Source: an uncultured Lachnospiraceae bacterium (GTDB taxonomy: Bacteria; Bacillota; Clostridia; Lachnospirales; Lachnospiraceae). From it: DNA of 13,812 bases. The notes beneath the pieces are model-generated. The model was not told the origin of the DNA, ran no database searches, and was given only the letters and a program-made list of their open reading frames with translations. The DNA is taken from contig CAJTVD010000088.1 in NCBI GenBank assembly GCA_910579495.1, forward strand, positions 1 through 13,812. Reading direction: 5' to 3'. Shown here in pieces: positions 12,610-13,812 of the stretch (positions are counted from its first letter, which is position 1; each line of letters opens with the position of its first letter). The position numbers and the translations under genes are program-made.

Positions 12610-13206
12610 TTAGGGCCGGTGTTTCCTGTCAATGATAAAGAACAGCCCTGCTTTTTTTAAGGCCGGGCACAGGGCCATATATATAAGTACAGATACAATG
12701 GCGGAGGTAATGGCGTTAATGGAGGTGGAGGCCACATTCCATGCCAGGGTCAGTTCAGCAGCGGGCTTCCCAAGGATGGCAAGCTTATACAGGTAACCTA
12801 TCAGGGGGTCAAAGATGACATTAAATAAAAGCCCCCCTGCGGCTGCTATGGTAACCCAAACGGCCACTTTTTTACGGTCAGTTTCAAGGGTGATCCTGCC
12901 AATCCTGTGGGCGATCAGCCCGGTGATTATCCCGATGCAGAATTTCAGCAGGAGGGTTTTGGGGGCGTAGACCACATAGACAGGGTCAAGCAGGTCGCCG
13001 ATGGCCATGCCGATAGCGCCCCCAAGCCCGCCATAAAAACCTCCCAGAAGCAGGGCACCCAGTACGCATACCGCGTTTCCCAGATGGATGGAAGTAGCGT
13101 CACCGCCGGGAAGAGGGACTTTGATTTGCAGGAAAGTAAATACCACATAAGACAACGCCGCCATAAGGCCTGTCAACGCAATTTTTTGTGCTGTCTGATT
13201 TTTCAT
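12610..13206 (-). CDS. ECF transporter S component (substrate-binding membrane subunit)
   Basis: Membrane protein of 198 aa with about six hydrophobic segments, typical in size for the S component of energy-coupling factor vitamin transporters. Family features: KIALTGLMAALSYVVFTFLQ at the N-terminus, IHLGNAVCVLGALLLGGFYG, then GAIGMAIGDLLDPVYVVYAP. It resembles the PF07155-like group whose substrates include riboflavin- or pyrimidine-type vitamins; the substrate cannot be read here. No ECF ATPase or T component is adjacent, as is usual for S components sharing one energising module. The start ATG (13204-13206) is preceded on the - strand by GAGG (13213-13216). Its 3' end converges on the PadR operon with a single base between stop codons. 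The leader is strongly structured. Confidence 0.85.
   Translation of the reverse strand: MKNQTAQKIALTGLMAALSYVVFTFLQIKVPLPGGDATSIHLGNAVCVLGALLLGGFYGGLGGAIGMAIGDLLDPVYVVYAPKTLLLKFCIGIITGLIAHRIGRITLETDRKKVAVWVTIAAAGGLLFNVIFDPLIGYLYKLAILGKPAAELTLAWNVASTSINAITSAIVSVLIYMALCPALKKAGLFFIIDRKHRP
12612..12658 (+). terminator. Possible terminator of the PadR operon, inside the ECF gene
   Basis: AGGGC (12612-12616) pairs with GCCCT (12645-12649), and TGTT (12620-12623) with AACA (12641-12644), followed by GC and seven T residues (12652-12658). It lies wholly within the 3' end of the convergent ECF coding region. The stem has bulges, so strength is uncertain. Confidence 0.45.
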
Positions 13207-13220
13207 AATTTACCTCATTT

Positions 13221-13310
13221 CTGCGCTGCTTTTTGTACCTTATAAGTTTGTGGGGCAGCGCAGACACAAACCTGTGGGCGAAAGATTTGGGTAATCCTTC
13301 ACCTGATTAC
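13221..13310 (-). promoter_or_regulatory. Structured leader of the ECF gene with a possible H-type pseudoknot
   Basis: Read on the - strand: GTTTGTG (13271-13265) pairs with CACAAAC (13252-13246), and the loop between them contains CTGCGCTGC (13263-13255), which pairs perfectly with GCAGCGCAG (13229-13221). The second helix ends 4 bases before the ribosome binding site GAGG. Loop 3 (13245-13230) is A-rich. An upstream hairpin GTAATC / GATTAC (13310-13305, 13296-13291) has an 8-base loop. The layout resembles compact pseudoknot riboswitches, which often control ECF genes. I could not match it to a known class. The DNA reading of the 9-bp repeat as an operator is an alternative. Confidence 0.5.
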
Positions 13311-13463
13311 TTTGCTTCTTTATTTATTGGTTTACTGATAAATTCTATTATATACACAAGTGGCCTTACTAAAAGTGCCAAATTAGAACTTTTTAACCAT
13401 ACCAGTTTGGCATCCTAGAAAAATTTTCCCCTCACCACAAACGCATGAGTATTTCTGGTATGA

Positions 13464-13655
13464 AGTTTTACAGCAACTCTATCAAAAATGGTAGGAACTG
13501 CTGGAAAAAAGCCAAATCATATCATCACGGCATGGGGCAGGGAAGATGGGTTTAGTCTCGGGCAAAAAGTTGTGGGCACAAAAAGCAATGGAATCACAGC
13601 TATCCCGGAATTGTTGGAAAAGATCCGTATAAAAGGACAACATAATTTAGCTTAA
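13464..13655 (+). pseudogene. ISAs1-type transposase fragment
   Basis: The frame reads GKKPNHIITAWGREDGFSLG, then QKVVGTKSNGITAIPELLEK, then IRIKG, and stops at 13653-13655. This matches the middle of ISAs1-family DDE transposases (HIVTAW..EDG..LGQ....KSNEITAIPELL pattern). In intact proteins a catalytic-Asp strand (VTIDAMG-type) should follow IKG; here it is missing. The preceding IDGK motif with the first catalytic Asp also seems lost: the frame to its left reads FYSNSI in a different phase. No intact terminal repeats were found. It is a dead remnant of about 60 codons. Confidence 0.8.
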
Positions 13656-13812
13656 CAAAGAATGATAGTGTATATTTGTGTATTAGACACTCGTAACTAC
13701 AAAGAATTGATATCAAAAAGCTTAGACTTTCAAAAGAATTGTGGAAAATAATTTCTTTATAAATTAACTTGTTGTGCTAATTCTTTGTAGGAATACCCAA
13801 AGCGTCCGAAAG
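13656..13812. other. Non-coding right edge with a 12-bp inverted repeat
   Basis: AT-rich, no gene seen. CTACAAAGAATT (13697-13708) and AATTCTTTGTAG (13779-13790) are perfect inverted repeats 70 bases apart. They could be ends of a small degenerate mobile element or a long-loop hairpin; no coding content lies between them. Confidence 0.5.

Noticed and set aside
13265..13330. Cobalamin, THF or preQ1 riboswitch
   Set aside because: Short pieces such as AGGTGAA recall known classes, but the defining conserved blocks are missing.
13233..13418. Open frame of 61 codons opposite the ECF leader
   Set aside because: No ribosome binding site and no recognisable family. It overlaps the structured leader, which explains the sequence better.

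Overview
The window looks like chromosomal DNA of a Firmicute of the Lachnospiraceae/Clostridia type. The evidence is strong AGGAGG-type ribosome binding sites, sigma-A promoters, a Gram-positive LexA box, and gene families typical of gut Clostridia: the radical-SAM/DUF4130 pair, an HPr-like protein without its histidine, a nuclease-helicase fusion, CmpB-type membrane proteins and a PadR-DUF1700-DUF4097 operon. Base composition is moderate and nearly all genes are on the + strand. Only the ECF transporter gene at 12610-13206 is on the - strand. The species cannot be named from this sequence.

Layout. Positions 1-2387 hold a promoter with an SOS (LexA) operator, a structured leader, and a two-gene operon (radical SAM DNA-repair-type protein and DUF4130 partner) ending in a terminator. 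Positions 2460-2986 hold a small HPr-like gene with its own promoter and terminator. Two tandem copies of a 37-bp hairpin repeat follow at 2990-3063; a third copy lies at 7592-7627. Positions 3131-5485 encode a large Fe-S DinG/XPD-like helicase with an N-terminal PD-(D/E)XK nuclease-like domain. Positions 5553-5789 are a non-coding cluster of DnaA-box-like 9-mers that overlaps the helicase terminator. A decayed small ORF and a GH13 alpha-glucan hydrolase gene follow (to 7537).

Positions 7678-8489 hold an autoregulated-looking XRE repressor whose promoter is embedded in three operator repeats at exact 23-bp spacing, and a translationally coupled membrane gene broken by a frameshift. A duplicated CmpB-domain membrane protein (8616-9938) has a perfect 14-bp palindrome over its start codon. 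Positions 9996-12608 hold a PadR operon whose promoter lies in a perfect 24-bp inverted repeat. It encodes PadR, a DUF1700 membrane protein, a DUF4097 protein and a tiny membrane protein, a set resembling envelope-stress modules. The convergent ECF transporter S-component gene ends one base away and has a leader that can form an H-type pseudoknot just before its ribosome binding site. The right edge (13464-13655) is a wrecked ISAs1-type transposase fragment.

Common thread: several units here appear to be controlled by nearby cis elements (LexA box, DnaA boxes, XRE triple operator, PadR dyads, start-codon palindrome, leader pseudoknot). The points most worth following up are the DnaA-box cluster away from dnaA, the ECF leader pseudoknot, the start-codon palindrome and the SOS control of the radical-SAM pair. 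All functional statements rest on reading motifs by eye; no database search was run.
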